Assembly: GCA_937923405.1 (NCBI GenBank)
Contig: CALDUY010000020.1
Coordinates: 134,777 to 198,776 of the forward strand
DNA length: 64,000 bases
Direction: 5' to 3'
DNA from: an uncultured Gemmataceae bacterium
GTDB lineage: Bacteria > Planctomycetota > Planctomycetia > Gemmatales > Gemmataceae
Shown: positions 1-11,889 of the stretch, one piece after another
Layout: every line of letters begins with the position of its first letter
Position numbering within the stretch: position 1 is the first letter of the stretch
Translations under genes and position numbers: made by a program
The notes under the pieces: generated by a model
The model's input: only the letters and a program-made list of their open reading frames with translations
Told to the model about the DNA's origin: nothing
The model's database searches: none

Positions 1-942
1 ATCAACGATGGCGGCGGAGCGAAACTCCTCGGGGTTGGTGCCGCCTTCGGTGTTGGTCATAGTGTTGCGATGGAAGCCGGTAGCGATGAGTTGCTCGCGT
101 GTTGGATTAGGCAGAAGATCGCCAGCTAACTGTTCGAGGGTGAACTGGTCGTAGGGCAGGTTGGCGTTGAGAGCACGAATAACCCAGTCGCGCCAAGGCC
201 AGATACTGCGATCGGGATCATTGGCGTACCCCTGCGAGTCGGCATAGCGAGCTAGATCCAGCCACGGCACCGCCCAGCGTTCCCCGAAGGCCGGCGAGGC
301 TAGCAGGCGATCAACCAAGCGTTCATAAGCGTCCGGCGAGGGGTCGTTGAGGAAACGTTCCGCTTCGTGCAGAGTCGGCGGCAGGCCGGTCAGATCGAGC
401 GAAACCCGCCGCAACAGGGTGGCTCGATCGGCTTCAGCAGCAGGCTTCAACCGCGCTTGTTCCAGTCGCGCGAGGATGAAGACATCGATCGGCGAGCGTG
501 TCCAGGCAAGTTGTTGAACCTGGGGCAATGGTGCGGGCCTGGGAGGAACGTAGGCCCAGTGTTGGGCGTACTCCGCGCCTTGCTCGATCCAGCGGGTTAG
601 CAACTCGATGTCACGGTCGCTGAGCGGCTTATTCACTTTGGGCGGCGGCATCACTTCGGTGGCTTCGTGGGTGCGAACGCGAGCCAACAGTTCGCTCTTG
701 TCTGGCGCTCCGGGCACGATAGCTGGCCGCTTGGAGCGTCCGCCGACCAACGCTGCCTCGCGCTGATCCAGGCGCAGTCGGCCTTTGCGTGTCTGTTCGT
801 CGGGACCGTGGCACTGCAAGCAGCGGTCGGCGAGCAGGGGGCGGATGTCGCGGGTGAAATCGACCTTTCGGGGTTTGACGTCGGCTAGGGCCGGGCTGGT
901 CAGCGTAACCCCGACTAGCAGTAGCAGCGAGCATCTCAACAT
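1..942 (-). CDS. Partial DUF1549-family protein with N-terminal planctomycete cytochrome-C-like (PSD1) domain
   Basis: The frame is open from the ATG at 942 to the window edge, giving 314 codons of the N-terminal part; the C-terminus lies outside. A signal peptide (MLRCSLLLLVGVTLTSPALA) is followed by a haem-type motif CLQCH near residue 39 in the PSD1 context 'DIRPLLADRC', then the start of DUF1549 with 'SPIDVFILARLE', 'RRVSLDLTGLPPT' and 'YADSQGY'. The window ends in the segment '(T)NTEGGTNPEEFR', typical of this family. In planctomycetes these are exported proteins, often next to DUF1501 genes; their biochemical role is not established. It is divergent from the gene at 1135. Family membership is secure, function is not. 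Confidence 0.9.
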   Translation of the reverse strand, partial: MLRCSLLLLVGVTLTSPALADVKPRKVDFTRDIRPLLADRCLQCHGPDEQTRKGRLRLDQREAALVGGRSKRPAIVPGAPDKSELLARVRTHEATEVMPPPKVNKPLSDRDIELLTRWIEQGAEYAQHWAYVPPRPAPLPQVQQLAWTRSPIDVFILARLEQARLKPAAEADRATLLRRVSLDLTGLPPTLHEAERFLNDPSPDAYERLVDRLLASPAFGERWAVPWLDLARYADSQGYANDPDRSIWPWRDWVIRALNANLPYDQFTLEQLAGDLLPNPTREQLIATGFHRNTMTNTEGGTNPEEFRSAAIVD

Positions 943-1134
943 TGGTGCGACCCTTGATGCGATCGAAGGCGGCAGGCAAGGTAGGTTACATTATTCAAGC
1001 AGATTAGACGGTCCGAGGATAGGGAAATCTGCTCCGTTTCGCGTTGATCCAGGAGGCGCTCCAGAGGTATAACCAACCTCGGCTCGTCGGCAAGACGTCG
1101 ACAGGCTTTTCCCCTCGGGCACGGAGGCACGAAC

Positions 1135-2400
1135 ATGCGAACTGGACTGTTGGCCTTCGCCTTGGTGGTCACGGCGGCCTCGCTGACTTGGTCGTTGATC
1201 CGCGGTCAGGAACAGACGTCGGAGGCCCCTCCGGCCACACCGATGCCGACCATCGAGACTCCGGCCAAAGCGGATCCGGCAACAAACACGCCGCGCGATT
1301 GGTCACGGCTGAACCAGCTCCAACGCCAGATGCTCTTATCGGCCCAGAGCGGAGCGGACTGGCTATTCCGCATGCACGGTGTCAAGGGACGGTTTCTGCC
1401 TGGCTATATTCCCGCTCTGAAACAACCCATGGAAAACGACAGCTTCGCGCGACAAGCAGGAGCGGCGGCGGCGCTGGCTCGGGCGGCTCGGCTCCTCGGC
1501 GAAGAACGCTACGCCGTCCGAGCAACTCAGGCGATTCTGGCCTTGCTCGAAGACACCACACCGGATCCGACCGATAGTCTGTCGCGCCATCCCTCGTTGC
1601 CGCCCATCGCCGTCAATCGACTCAGTGCGGCAGGGCAACTAGCCTTGGCCATCTACGAGCTACCGGCTCCGCAGAAAGACCTCCTCGACCGCGCCGACGA
1701 GTTGACTCGGTACATTGCTCGACAGGCCCAGGCCGACGGCACCTTGCGGTATCAGGAATCCAACAAACCAGACGAGGGAATGAACCACCATCCGGGCGTG
1801 GCCCTGGCGGCGTTGACCCGCACACGGCGCGGTCCATTGCCGACTTGGAAGCTCGATATTGTCCGCAAAGCAATCAAACCATATCGGGCCTGGTGGAGTG
1901 AGCAGCGCTCCCTGGAGTTTGTGCCGATGCAGACGGCGGCCTATGCCGAAGCCTATCTCCTCTGTCGCGATCAGCAACTGGCTGATTTTGTCTTCGAGAT
2001 GAGCGACTGGGTCTGCGATTTGCAGTACACACGCATCGATCCGCGACGTGTTCACTGGTTCGGCGGCTTCAAGTCGTATCAGGGCGGTCAGGTGATGGAG
2101 ACGGCCCCCGAAGCGAGTGGTGCGGCTCTGATCGAGGGGTTGGTTCACGCTTGCCGGGTCGCTCGCGAGCGTGGCGACGTCAGCCGTCATCAACGCTATA
2201 CCGAGACGATCGAACGCGGTTTACAGTTTTTGTCGGCCTTGCAGTACTCCGAGGCCAACACGCAGCACTTCGTGAATTGGTATCGTGAACGCTTGGTAGG
2301 CGGTTTTCATGCCTCGCATCAGGATGGGAATCTGCGACTGGAAGATACCCGTCATTCCGTGTTGGCGTTACTGGGCTATCTAGAGCAAGTGAATCAATGA
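1135..2400 (+). CDS. Secreted/anchored alpha-alpha toroid-like protein of unknown function
   Basis: 421 residues. The start at 1135 has a good ribosome site (ggagg, 9 bases upstream). Residues 1-22 form a hydrophobic leader (MRTGLLAFALVVTAASLTWS), so the protein is exported or anchored. The rest is helical, with repeated aromatic and alanine-rich helices ('SGADWLFRMHG', 'FARQAGAAAALARAARLLGEE', 'RHSVLALLGYLEQ'), a pattern resembling the (alpha/alpha)6 barrel of glycoside-acting enzymes and terpene-cyclase-like folds. No catalytic motif could be assigned. It stands alone, about 240 bases ahead of fabH. The fold is an inference from pattern only. Confidence 0.75.
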   Translation: MRTGLLAFALVVTAASLTWSLIRGQEQTSEAPPATPMPTIETPAKADPATNTPRDWSRLNQLQRQMLLSAQSGADWLFRMHGVKGRFLPGYIPALKQPMENDSFARQAGAAAALARAARLLGEERYAVRATQAILALLEDTTPDPTDSLSRHPSLPPIAVNRLSAAGQLALAIYELPAPQKDLLDRADELTRYIARQAQADGTLRYQESNKPDEGMNHHPGVALAALTRTRRGPLPTWKLDIVRKAIKPYRAWWSEQRSLEFVPMQTAAYAEAYLLCRDQQLADFVFEMSDWVCDLQYTRIDPRRVHWFGGFKSYQGGQVMETAPEASGAALIEGLVHACRVARERGDVSRHQRYTETIERGLQFLSALQYSEANTQHFVNWYRERLVGGFHASHQDGNLRLEDTRHSVLALLGYLEQVNQ

Positions 2401-2639
2401 CGAGGAAAACCAGGAAGAGTTCTCCGGCTGTGCCGACGGCGGACGGGAAAATCCCAGCCAAGTTCTGCTGCGATTCACCAGGCTGTAGTAGCCTAGTGAC
2501 TTCTGCTAAACTATAGTAACCACCTGACTCCAACCCATGACCTGGTCTCGCGGGTGGGGTCTGCTCTTCCTTGCCAGACGGTCGTGATTTCATGAGTGAA
2601 GATCGTGTCGCGCTGTCCCGTCCTCGCTGTCGTCGCTTG

Positions 2640-3614
2640 ATGGGCGTGCGCCTTCTCGGTACGGGCAGTTACGTTCCCGATGCGGTCGTCAGTAACGACC
2701 ATTTACACCAACGCTTCGGCTTCGATTCCGACTGGATCGTCAAGCGAACTGGTATCCTCGAACGCCGACATGCTTTGCCGCATCAGGCGACTAGTGATCT
2801 TTGCCACGAAGCAGCGCTTCGTTGCCTGCAACGCTGTCAGGTCGATCGTTCCAAGATCGACTTGATCGTGCTGGCAACCTTCACTCCCGACATGTCGTTT
2901 CCCTCGACCGCCTGTCTGTTGCAGGATCGCTTGAAGGTCTCGTGTGCTGCTATTGAGGTGGAGGCGGCCTGTGCAGGTTTCCTTTACGCACTGATCACGG
3001 GAGCAGCCTACGTCGTGGCCGGCGTCAGTGACTACTGCCTGGTGGTCGGCGGCGACTGCAACTCGCGCATCCTCAATCCCACCGACATCAAAACCTATCC
3101 GCTGTTTGGCGATGGAGCCGGGGCGGTGCTGCTGACCCGGGGCAGCCCGCAGCAGGGCATCGTCAGCTACAGCATGGGGGCGGACGGTTCGGGTGGCGAT
3201 CTGCTCTCACGACCAGCAGGCGGCAGCCGCATGAAGCTCTGCCCCGAGGCGCTGGCCAAAGGCCTGCACTACATGTACATGGATGGCCGCGCCGTCTTCC
3301 GCTGGGCCGTCGCCATTCTCACCGACACGATCAACGATGTCCTTGCCGACGCCAACCTCCGACCAGAGGACATCGATCTGTACATTCCACACCAGGCCAA
3401 CATTCGCATCATTAACGCTGCCATCGACGTGCTGAAGATTCCCCGTTCGCGAGTCTTTAACAACCTAGATCGCTATGGCAACACTTCAGCCGGCTCTGTT
3501 CCTTTGGCCATGGACGAGGCGATCGACGAGGGGCGGTTGCGTGCCGGCCAACGGATCATTCTCTCGGGCTTCGGAGCTGGCCTCGCCTGGGGCACGGCAA
3601 TTGTTCAGCTGTAA
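2640..3614 (+). CDS. fabH: 3-oxoacyl-ACP synthase III (FabH, KAS III)
   Basis: Condenses a short acyl-CoA with malonyl-ACP to start fatty acid synthesis in the cytoplasm. The catalytic triad is visible: Cys in 'EAACAGF', His in 'PHQANIRI' and Asn in 'YGNTSAGS'. With the ATG at 2640 the protein has 324 residues, the Cys is residue 111 and the N-terminus 'MGVRLLGTGSYVPD' aligns with the first residues of E. coli FabH (Cys112). An in-frame ATG at 2592 would add 16 residues; neither start has a clear Shine-Dalgarno, so the start is chosen by family alignment. It lies apart from other fatty acid genes. Function is secure at family level; substrate preference is not visible. Confidence 0.93.
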   Translation: MGVRLLGTGSYVPDAVVSNDHLHQRFGFDSDWIVKRTGILERRHALPHQATSDLCHEAALRCLQRCQVDRSKIDLIVLATFTPDMSFPSTACLLQDRLKVSCAAIEVEAACAGFLYALITGAAYVVAGVSDYCLVVGGDCNSRILNPTDIKTYPLFGDGAGAVLLTRGSPQQGIVSYSMGADGSGGDLLSRPAGGSRMKLCPEALAKGLHYMYMDGRAVFRWAVAILTDTINDVLADANLRPEDIDLYIPHQANIRIINAAIDVLKIPRSRVFNNLDRYGNTSAGSVPLAMDEAIDEGRLRAGQRIILSGFGAGLAWGTAIVQL

Positions 3615-3699
3615 CGGGCCATTGACCCCGAGGCCGATCCGTTCTGCTTTCCTGGTGTTTGGAAGGGAAAATCGAACTTCGGCAGCAGTTCGCCGCAGG

Positions 3700-4431
3700 T
3701 CATGGCTGGGCCGCGATCACTCGTTGCCAGCGAGCCGGAATGGTATCCCACGCGGCCTGATAGAGCGATTCGAGCGGTATCTTCACATAATACTCAGGGG
3801 CCAAAAATAACGGCATTTCAGGCAACGGATTGCCCACCGCCAGCGTTTCGATGTAGGCTCGTAGTACCTCCCCCGACTCGTAGGAAACAAAGGTGAGCGG
3901 TTCGTTGCTCGGCAGGGCAAAGGTACCTTCGCCGGTGTAATCCTCCCAGATGGCCGCGTGAATGCCGTTCGGGTCACGGGGACCGGCAGGGAACGGGTCG
4001 AGCAAGAGCAAGTGGATCTTGTGGTCCAACAATTGACTCGCTTTCTGCACAAAGTCCCGAAACGTGTAGGTGGAATCTTTGTTGCCAGGCGAAATGATTT
4101 CCACCATCGCCACAATACGATCCCCACTGACGTGTCGAACAACGACTCGACTTTTCCGACGTGGTCGCAAACCGCGGACTTGTTCTGAAAAGTACTTCGT
4201 TTGCGGCCGGGTCAGGGTGGTTGTTCCACCAGAACCAGACTCACTTGAGCCGTTGCGTTCTTGCAAGGTCAGTACATCCGGTCCGAATCCTGCCGCGATT
4301 TGCTCTGGCAAGGCATAAAAGCCTTCAGGTAACAACCCTCGGTTGAGAGCGCGATGAATTTCCGAAATCCATTCGTGGTGAAACGCATGGAAGATACCGG
4401 CTTCTACTCGTGTCCAGTCGTGCATCGGCAT
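3700..4431 (-). CDS. DUF4058 family protein
   Basis: 243 residues. The opening 'MPMHDWTRVEAGIFHAFHH' and the following 'WISEIHRALNRGLLPEGFYALPEQ' are hallmark DUF4058 sequence; 'VAMVEIISPGNKD' later resembles the acidic core of restriction-like nuclease folds seen in related Uma2-type families. Function is unknown. The ATG at 4431 is preceded by a strong purine stretch (gagggga). The LysR gene starts further upstream on the same strand and ends 39 bases before this start, so the two may be co-transcribed. DUF4058 genes are common in planctomycetes and cyanobacteria. There is no signal peptide, so it should be cytoplasmic. Confidence 0.9.
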   Translation of the reverse strand: MPMHDWTRVEAGIFHAFHHEWISEIHRALNRGLLPEGFYALPEQIAAGFGPDVLTLQERNGSSESGSGGTTTLTRPQTKYFSEQVRGLRPRRKSRVVVRHVSGDRIVAMVEIISPGNKDSTYTFRDFVQKASQLLDHKIHLLLLDPFPAGPRDPNGIHAAIWEDYTGEGTFALPSNEPLTFVSYESGEVLRAYIETLAVGNPLPEMPLFLAPEYYVKIPLESLYQAAWDTIPARWQRVIAAQP

Positions 4432-4470
4432 GATAGCATCTCCCCTCTGATTGTACCAAAGTGCTTCGAC

Positions 4471-5436
4471 TCAATTCAGTTCTGCTCGCACCTGGTTTTG
4501 AACGAGTTCCGCGAAGACGCGGTGATGGAGTGGCTCGAATCGTCCGGCGCGGCGCAACAAAACAATTGCTTCTTCGCCAAACAAGCGGGTGAGATCACGA
4601 ACCACGACTGGTGTGTTGTGAGGGTCGTTCGTAAGCCTTTTCAGGATCAGCGGACTCGCTAAAACAACAGACACTCCGAATCCCTGGACGACGAGATCTA
4701 GAAGCAGGTCGAAGTTACTGCCGTCGGCCACGACGTTTAACTTATCTGCAAAGCCGGCCTGGCGGAACACTTCGTCGATCCGCGAGCGCGAGTTGGCCAC
4801 GACACTTGGCAACACTAATGGGTACTTGGCGATGGCTCGGACCGTCAGGCGGCTTGCGTCCAGCAAGGGGTGGTCCGCGGGAGCGAGCAATACGAAAGGG
4901 TAGGCCGTGAGTCGGGTTGCAACGAGCGAAGCTCCTGGTAGCGAACCCAGCAATCCAACGACGGCGATGTCGGCCTCGCCGTCTTCGAGAGCCTGTCGAG
5001 CTTTAGTAGACGGGCGGTCAATGATGATAAGACGCACTTCCGGATGCCGTCGGCGATACTCGGCGAGCGGTTCACGCAGTTCGTTCTTGAGTAGCTGAAG
5101 GGCGGAGGCCAGCACCAAACGCTTCGGGCAAGAGTTTGTTCGACTCGCGAACGCCTCATGCAGCGAATTGAATCCCGCAACGAGTGGGCGAGCGAGATCC
5201 ACGAGGGCGGCCCCGTCATCGGTTAGTTCGACGAGCTTGCCGTTCACGCGAACGAGTTCGACTCCGAACTCCTCTTCGAGACCGCGAACCTGCTGCCAGA
5301 CGGAAGGGGTAGCCAGTTCTAGCGTTTGGGCCGCACCGGTGAAGCTCTTTTGGCGGGCTACTTCGACCAGTGCCTGCAACTGCTGAAAGCGAAGTTCCTT
5401 GAAGAATCGCCGTGGTGGACTATTGTTCGATTTCAT
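4471..5436 (-). CDS. LysR-type transcriptional regulator
   Basis: 321 residues. Residues about 14-72 form the winged helix-turn-helix ('LQALVEVARQKSFTGAAQTL', 'VWQQVRGLEEEFG'), followed by a type 2 periplasmic-binding-like effector domain ('RLVLASALQLL', 'GEADIAVVGLLG'). Such proteins bind a small molecule and control neighbouring genes, usually from a divergent promoter. Here the divergent gene is the DUF1501 protein at 5572, 135 bases away. A 7-bp-arm palindrome overlaps the start codon, suggesting autoregulation. The recognition sequence 'LATPSVWQQVRGLE' places it near CysB/Cbl-like members by feel only. Effector unknown. Confidence 0.9.
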   Translation of the reverse strand: MKSNNSPPRRFFKELRFQQLQALVEVARQKSFTGAAQTLELATPSVWQQVRGLEEEFGVELVRVNGKLVELTDDGAALVDLARPLVAGFNSLHEAFASRTNSCPKRLVLASALQLLKNELREPLAEYRRRHPEVRLIIIDRPSTKARQALEDGEADIAVVGLLGSLPGASLVATRLTAYPFVLLAPADHPLLDASRLTVRAIAKYPLVLPSVVANSRSRIDEVFRQAGFADKLNVVADGSNFDLLLDLVVQGFGVSVVLASPLILKRLTNDPHNTPVVVRDLTRLFGEEAIVLLRRAGRFEPLHHRVFAELVQNQVRAELN

Positions 5437-5452
5437 TAGGCACTACCTAATG
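5434..5452. promoter_or_regulatory. Palindrome over the LysR start, candidate autoregulatory operator
   Basis: CATTAGG-CACTA-CCTAATG is a perfect inverted repeat with 7-bp arms and a 5-bp spacer. Its central part fits the T-N11-A pattern of LysR boxes. It overlaps the ATG of the LysR gene and lies in the divergent region shared with the DUF1501 gene at 5572. Binding by the adjacent regulator is inferred. Confidence 0.5.
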
Positions 5453-5571
5453 AGGGTTAGGGAAAATATCCAGGAGTAATTGTTGAGCGGAATCGTTGAA
5501 TCGACTATATAAGAAACAATCCTACCCCGCGTGGTCCTGACGCGCAACTGCTACTCTGCGGAACTCACAAC

Positions 5572-6981
5572 ATGATGCTCTCCTCCTTACCCTCTCGGCG
5601 TACATTTTTGCTGGCAGGCGTTTTACCGTTTTTTGGAGCGAACCTCGCCAATACGGTGTTGGCCGCTCCCACCTCGATGACTCGACGGAAACAGGCCAAA
5701 TCGGCCATACTCATCTGGCTGAGCGGCGGCGCGTCGCACATTGATACCTGGGATATGAAACCAGACGCACCCGCCGAATATCGCGGCAGTTTCAAACCGA
5801 TCCCGACAAGTGTGCCGGGGATTCAGTTGTGTGAACATCTGCCGCACCTTGCCAAGCAGGCACATCACCTCGCTATTGTTCGTTCGCTGGGAGATCAGGG
5901 GAGAGGCACCGGCGACCATCACGCTGGGTACTACTACAATCTGACAGGACACGCGCCCGATCGTACGTTCCACCAATTGCTGAACGCCCGCACGCCGTAT
6001 CCAACCGATTGGCCGTCGATCGCGTCGGTCGTTGCCGCCAAACGGCCGCGGATTCCACATTTGCCCTCGGCCATCACGTTGCCTCAGAAGGAAGACGCGC
6101 CGCAGTATACCCGACCGGGGCAGTTTGCTGGCCGCCTGGGTATCGAGTTTGATCCGCTCTTTGTTGACGGCAGTCGCGAGAAACCGCTCGACTTTCAAGT
6201 GCCCGCCCTTGCCTTGTCAGGCGATGTCACTGTGGAGCAACTTGAGGATCGCCGGGCTTTGCTGGGGCAGTTGGATCGGGTGCGAGGGCTGGCGGAGCAA
6301 TCGGCGGTAAACCGCGAGTTTAGGATTCATCAACGCAAGGCGTTCACGCTGTTAGCCGCAAAAAGCACCCGCGAGGCGTTTGACCTCCGTAAGGAACCGC
6401 CTGCCGTGCGGGAGCGTTACGGCCCCGGCATCAACTCCATGTCGATGCTGTTAGCTCGTCGACTGGTAGAGGCGGGGGTCCACTTTGTCACGGTGTTTTG
6501 GAAAGGTGACAAGGAACTCGACAAGCTGTGCAACAGTGGCGGCGGGTGGGACACGCATGCAAACAATTTCACCTGTCTGAAAGATCGCTTGTTGCCCGAG
6601 TTTGATCGGCCATTTGCGGCGTTGCTTGATGATCTGCATCAGCGCGGAATGCTGGAATCCACGCTCGTGATCGTGACCAGCGAAATGGGCCGCAAGCCGA
6701 AGATCGGCGATCTGCGTTCGGGTGGTACTAGCGGAGCAGGGCGCGATCACTGGACGGCGTGCCAGTCGGTGTTGCTCGCGGGTGGCGGCATTCGCGGCGG
6801 GCAGATCTTCGGCAGCAGCGACAAACGCGCGGAATTCCCCAACCAAAACCCCGTTGGGCCTGAGCACATTGCCCACACCATCTTGCATGCGATGGGCATC
6901 GATGACCTCCACGCCATCGACCGCGAAGGCCGACCCTTCCACTTGATGGAAGACGGCCGACCGTTGACCGAGCTGTTTTGA
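5572..6981 (+). CDS. DUF1501 domain protein (sulfatase-fold, exported)
   Basis: 469 residues. The N-terminus 'SRRTFLLAGVLPFFGANLANTVLA' resembles a twin-arginine leader. The DUF1501 body shows 'AILIWLSGGASHIDTWDMKPD', 'IVRSLGD', 'GGWDTH' and 'VIVTSEMGR'. The family shares the alkaline phosphatase/sulfatase fold but usually lacks proven activity; in planctomycetes it pairs with DUF1549/DUF1553 proteins. That pairing is seen here: the next gene starts 39 bases downstream. The gene is divergent from a LysR regulator. ATG 5572 is followed at once by a second ATG; either may be used. Confidence 0.93.
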   Translation: MMLSSLPSRRTFLLAGVLPFFGANLANTVLAAPTSMTRRKQAKSAILIWLSGGASHIDTWDMKPDAPAEYRGSFKPIPTSVPGIQLCEHLPHLAKQAHHLAIVRSLGDQGRGTGDHHAGYYYNLTGHAPDRTFHQLLNARTPYPTDWPSIASVVAAKRPRIPHLPSAITLPQKEDAPQYTRPGQFAGRLGIEFDPLFVDGSREKPLDFQVPALALSGDVTVEQLEDRRALLGQLDRVRGLAEQSAVNREFRIHQRKAFTLLAAKSTREAFDLRKEPPAVRERYGPGINSMSMLLARRLVEAGVHFVTVFWKGDKELDKLCNSGGGWDTHANNFTCLKDRLLPEFDRPFAALLDDLHQRGMLESTLVIVTSEMGRKPKIGDLRSGGTSGAGRDHWTACQSVLLAGGGIRGGQIFGSSDKRAEFPNQNPVGPEHIAHTILHAMGIDDLHAIDREGRPFHLMEDGRPLTELF

Positions 6982-7020
6982 GTACCCGCCTCTGACCGAC
7001 TGCATTAAGAAAGCTCTGTC

Positions 7021-10386
<3,366 letters not shown>

Positions 10387-10399
10387 GAGGACTACGACG

Positions 10400-11830
10400 A
10401 TGCGACCAGCCGACTTCTCGAATCGCCGACAATTCTTGTCCGGCTTGGCGGCCATCGCGGCCGCGGCGATGCTGCATCGCGATGGTTATGCCCGAGATGG
10501 GAAATGGTCGCCGCCCGATGGAAAGCCGCACTTTCCGCCGAAAGCCAAGAGCGTGATCTGGCTGTTTATGAATGGTGGAATGAGCCACGTCGAGAGCTTC
10601 GACCCCAAGCCGATGCTCAACAAATACGCGGGCAAAACGATCAAGGAAACGCCATTCGCGGACTCGCTCGACCCATCGAAACTGGCGATCGAGCGGCTCG
10701 TGGTGCCCGATGCCAACGGCAACATCCGCACCACACTGTACCCGATGCAGGTCGGTTTCAAAAAGCACGGCCAGAGCGGTATCGAGGTGAGCGACTGGTT
10801 CCCTCACATCGCCAAGCAGATCGATCGCATCGCCGTGGTTCGTTCGATGTGGACGACCGATAGCAATCACGGAGCACAGGTGCAGTTCCACTCGGGGCGG
10901 CATCAGAACGACGGCATGTTCCCCAATCTCGGGGCGTGGGTGCATTACGGCCTGGCTTCGTTGAACGACAACCTGCCGCAGTACATCTCCTTCGGCAATC
11001 GCGAATACTGGAATAAGCGCGACGGCCACTACCTCGGCCCGGCGCACGATGCGGTGCCGCTGCGGGTTGATCCGAACAACCCGTTGGATTTCAGCGTGCC
11101 GGAGCGGCCCTTCTCCTTCCAAGCTCGCACCAAGGGGATCGACTTGCTCAAAAAACTCAGCCAGCAGCGAGCGGTGGAAACGCCGGAGGATGCCGCCCTG
11201 TCGGCCCGCATCGCCTCGTATGAACTCGCCTTCCGCATGCAGAAGTCGATCCCGGAAGCGGTCGATTTCAGCCAAGAAACCGAGGAGACGAAGAAGCTGT
11301 ACGGCTTGCACCTGCCACACTGCCGCGACTTTGGCATGCAGATGCTGGCGGCTCGGCGGCTCGTCGAGCGCGGCGTTCGCTTCATCCAGGTGCAGCACGG
11401 GGCGGGCGGAGCGGGCGGCTGGGATGCTCACGGGGCGCTGAAGGCCAATCATCAGAACAACGCCCTGGCCGTCGATCAGCCCGTGGGGGCACTTCTCGAA
11501 GACCTGCATCGCCGGGGCTTGTTGAAGGAGACGATTGTCTTGTTCGCCACGGAATTCGGCCGCACGCCCGGTTCGCAAGGCTCCGATGGCCGCGATCACC
11601 ACATCTACGGCTTCAGCGTCTGGATGGCCGGCGGCGGCATTAAGGGCGGCGTCGTTCACGGGGCCACCGATGAAATCGGCTTCCATGCGGTCGAGCATCG
11701 GCACTACGTCACCGACATTCATGCGACGATTCTGCACTTGCTAGGTCTCGACTCGCGGAAGCTGGAGATCCCGGGTCGCAAACGGCTTGACATCGACCAC
11801 GGCCAGCCGATCCGCGAAATCATGGTCTAG
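10400..11830 (+). CDS. DUF1501 domain protein with twin-arginine-like leader
   Basis: 476 residues from the ATG at 10400, which has gagagg about 9 bases upstream and lies 13 bases after the previous stop. An earlier in-frame ATG at 10364 would overlap the preceding gene and push the '[18 protein letters not shown]' export leader inward, so it is less likely. The body has '[21 protein letters not shown]', 'GGWDAHG', '[15 protein letters not shown]' and 'GRDHHIYGF'. Same fold family as the gene at 5572 but from a different subgroup ('[12 protein letters not shown]'). It is the likely partner of the DUF1549/DUF1553 protein just upstream. Confidence 0.93.
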   Translation: MRPADFSNRRQFLSGLAAIAAAAMLHRDGYARDGKWSPPDGKPHFPPKAKSVIWLFMNGGMSHVESFDPKPMLNKYAGKTIKETPFADSLDPSKLAIERLVVPDANGNIRTTLYPMQVGFKKHGQSGIEVSDWFPHIAKQIDRIAVVRSMWTTDSNHGAQVQFHSGRHQNDGMFPNLGAWVHYGLASLNDNLPQYISFGNREYWNKRDGHYLGPAHDAVPLRVDPNNPLDFSVPERPFSFQARTKGIDLLKKLSQQRAVETPEDAALSARIASYELAFRMQKSIPEAVDFSQETEETKKLYGLHLPHCRDFGMQMLAARRLVERGVRFIQVQHGAGGAGGWDAHGALKANHQNNALAVDQPVGALLEDLHRRGLLKETIVLFATEFGRTPGSQGSDGRDHHIYGFSVWMAGGGIKGGVVHGATDEIGFHAVEHRHYVTDIHATILHLLGLDSRKLEIPGRKRLDIDHGQPIREIMV

Positions 11831-11889
11831 TGCGAACCGGCCTAGTGCGAACTGGAATTTCAACGGCACTCTTGTGGAGGAACCATTCG

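Noticed and set aside
11827..11860. Short direct repeat CTAGTGCGAAC before the propeller gene
   Set aside because: Only two 11-base copies, explainable by chance in a short spacer.
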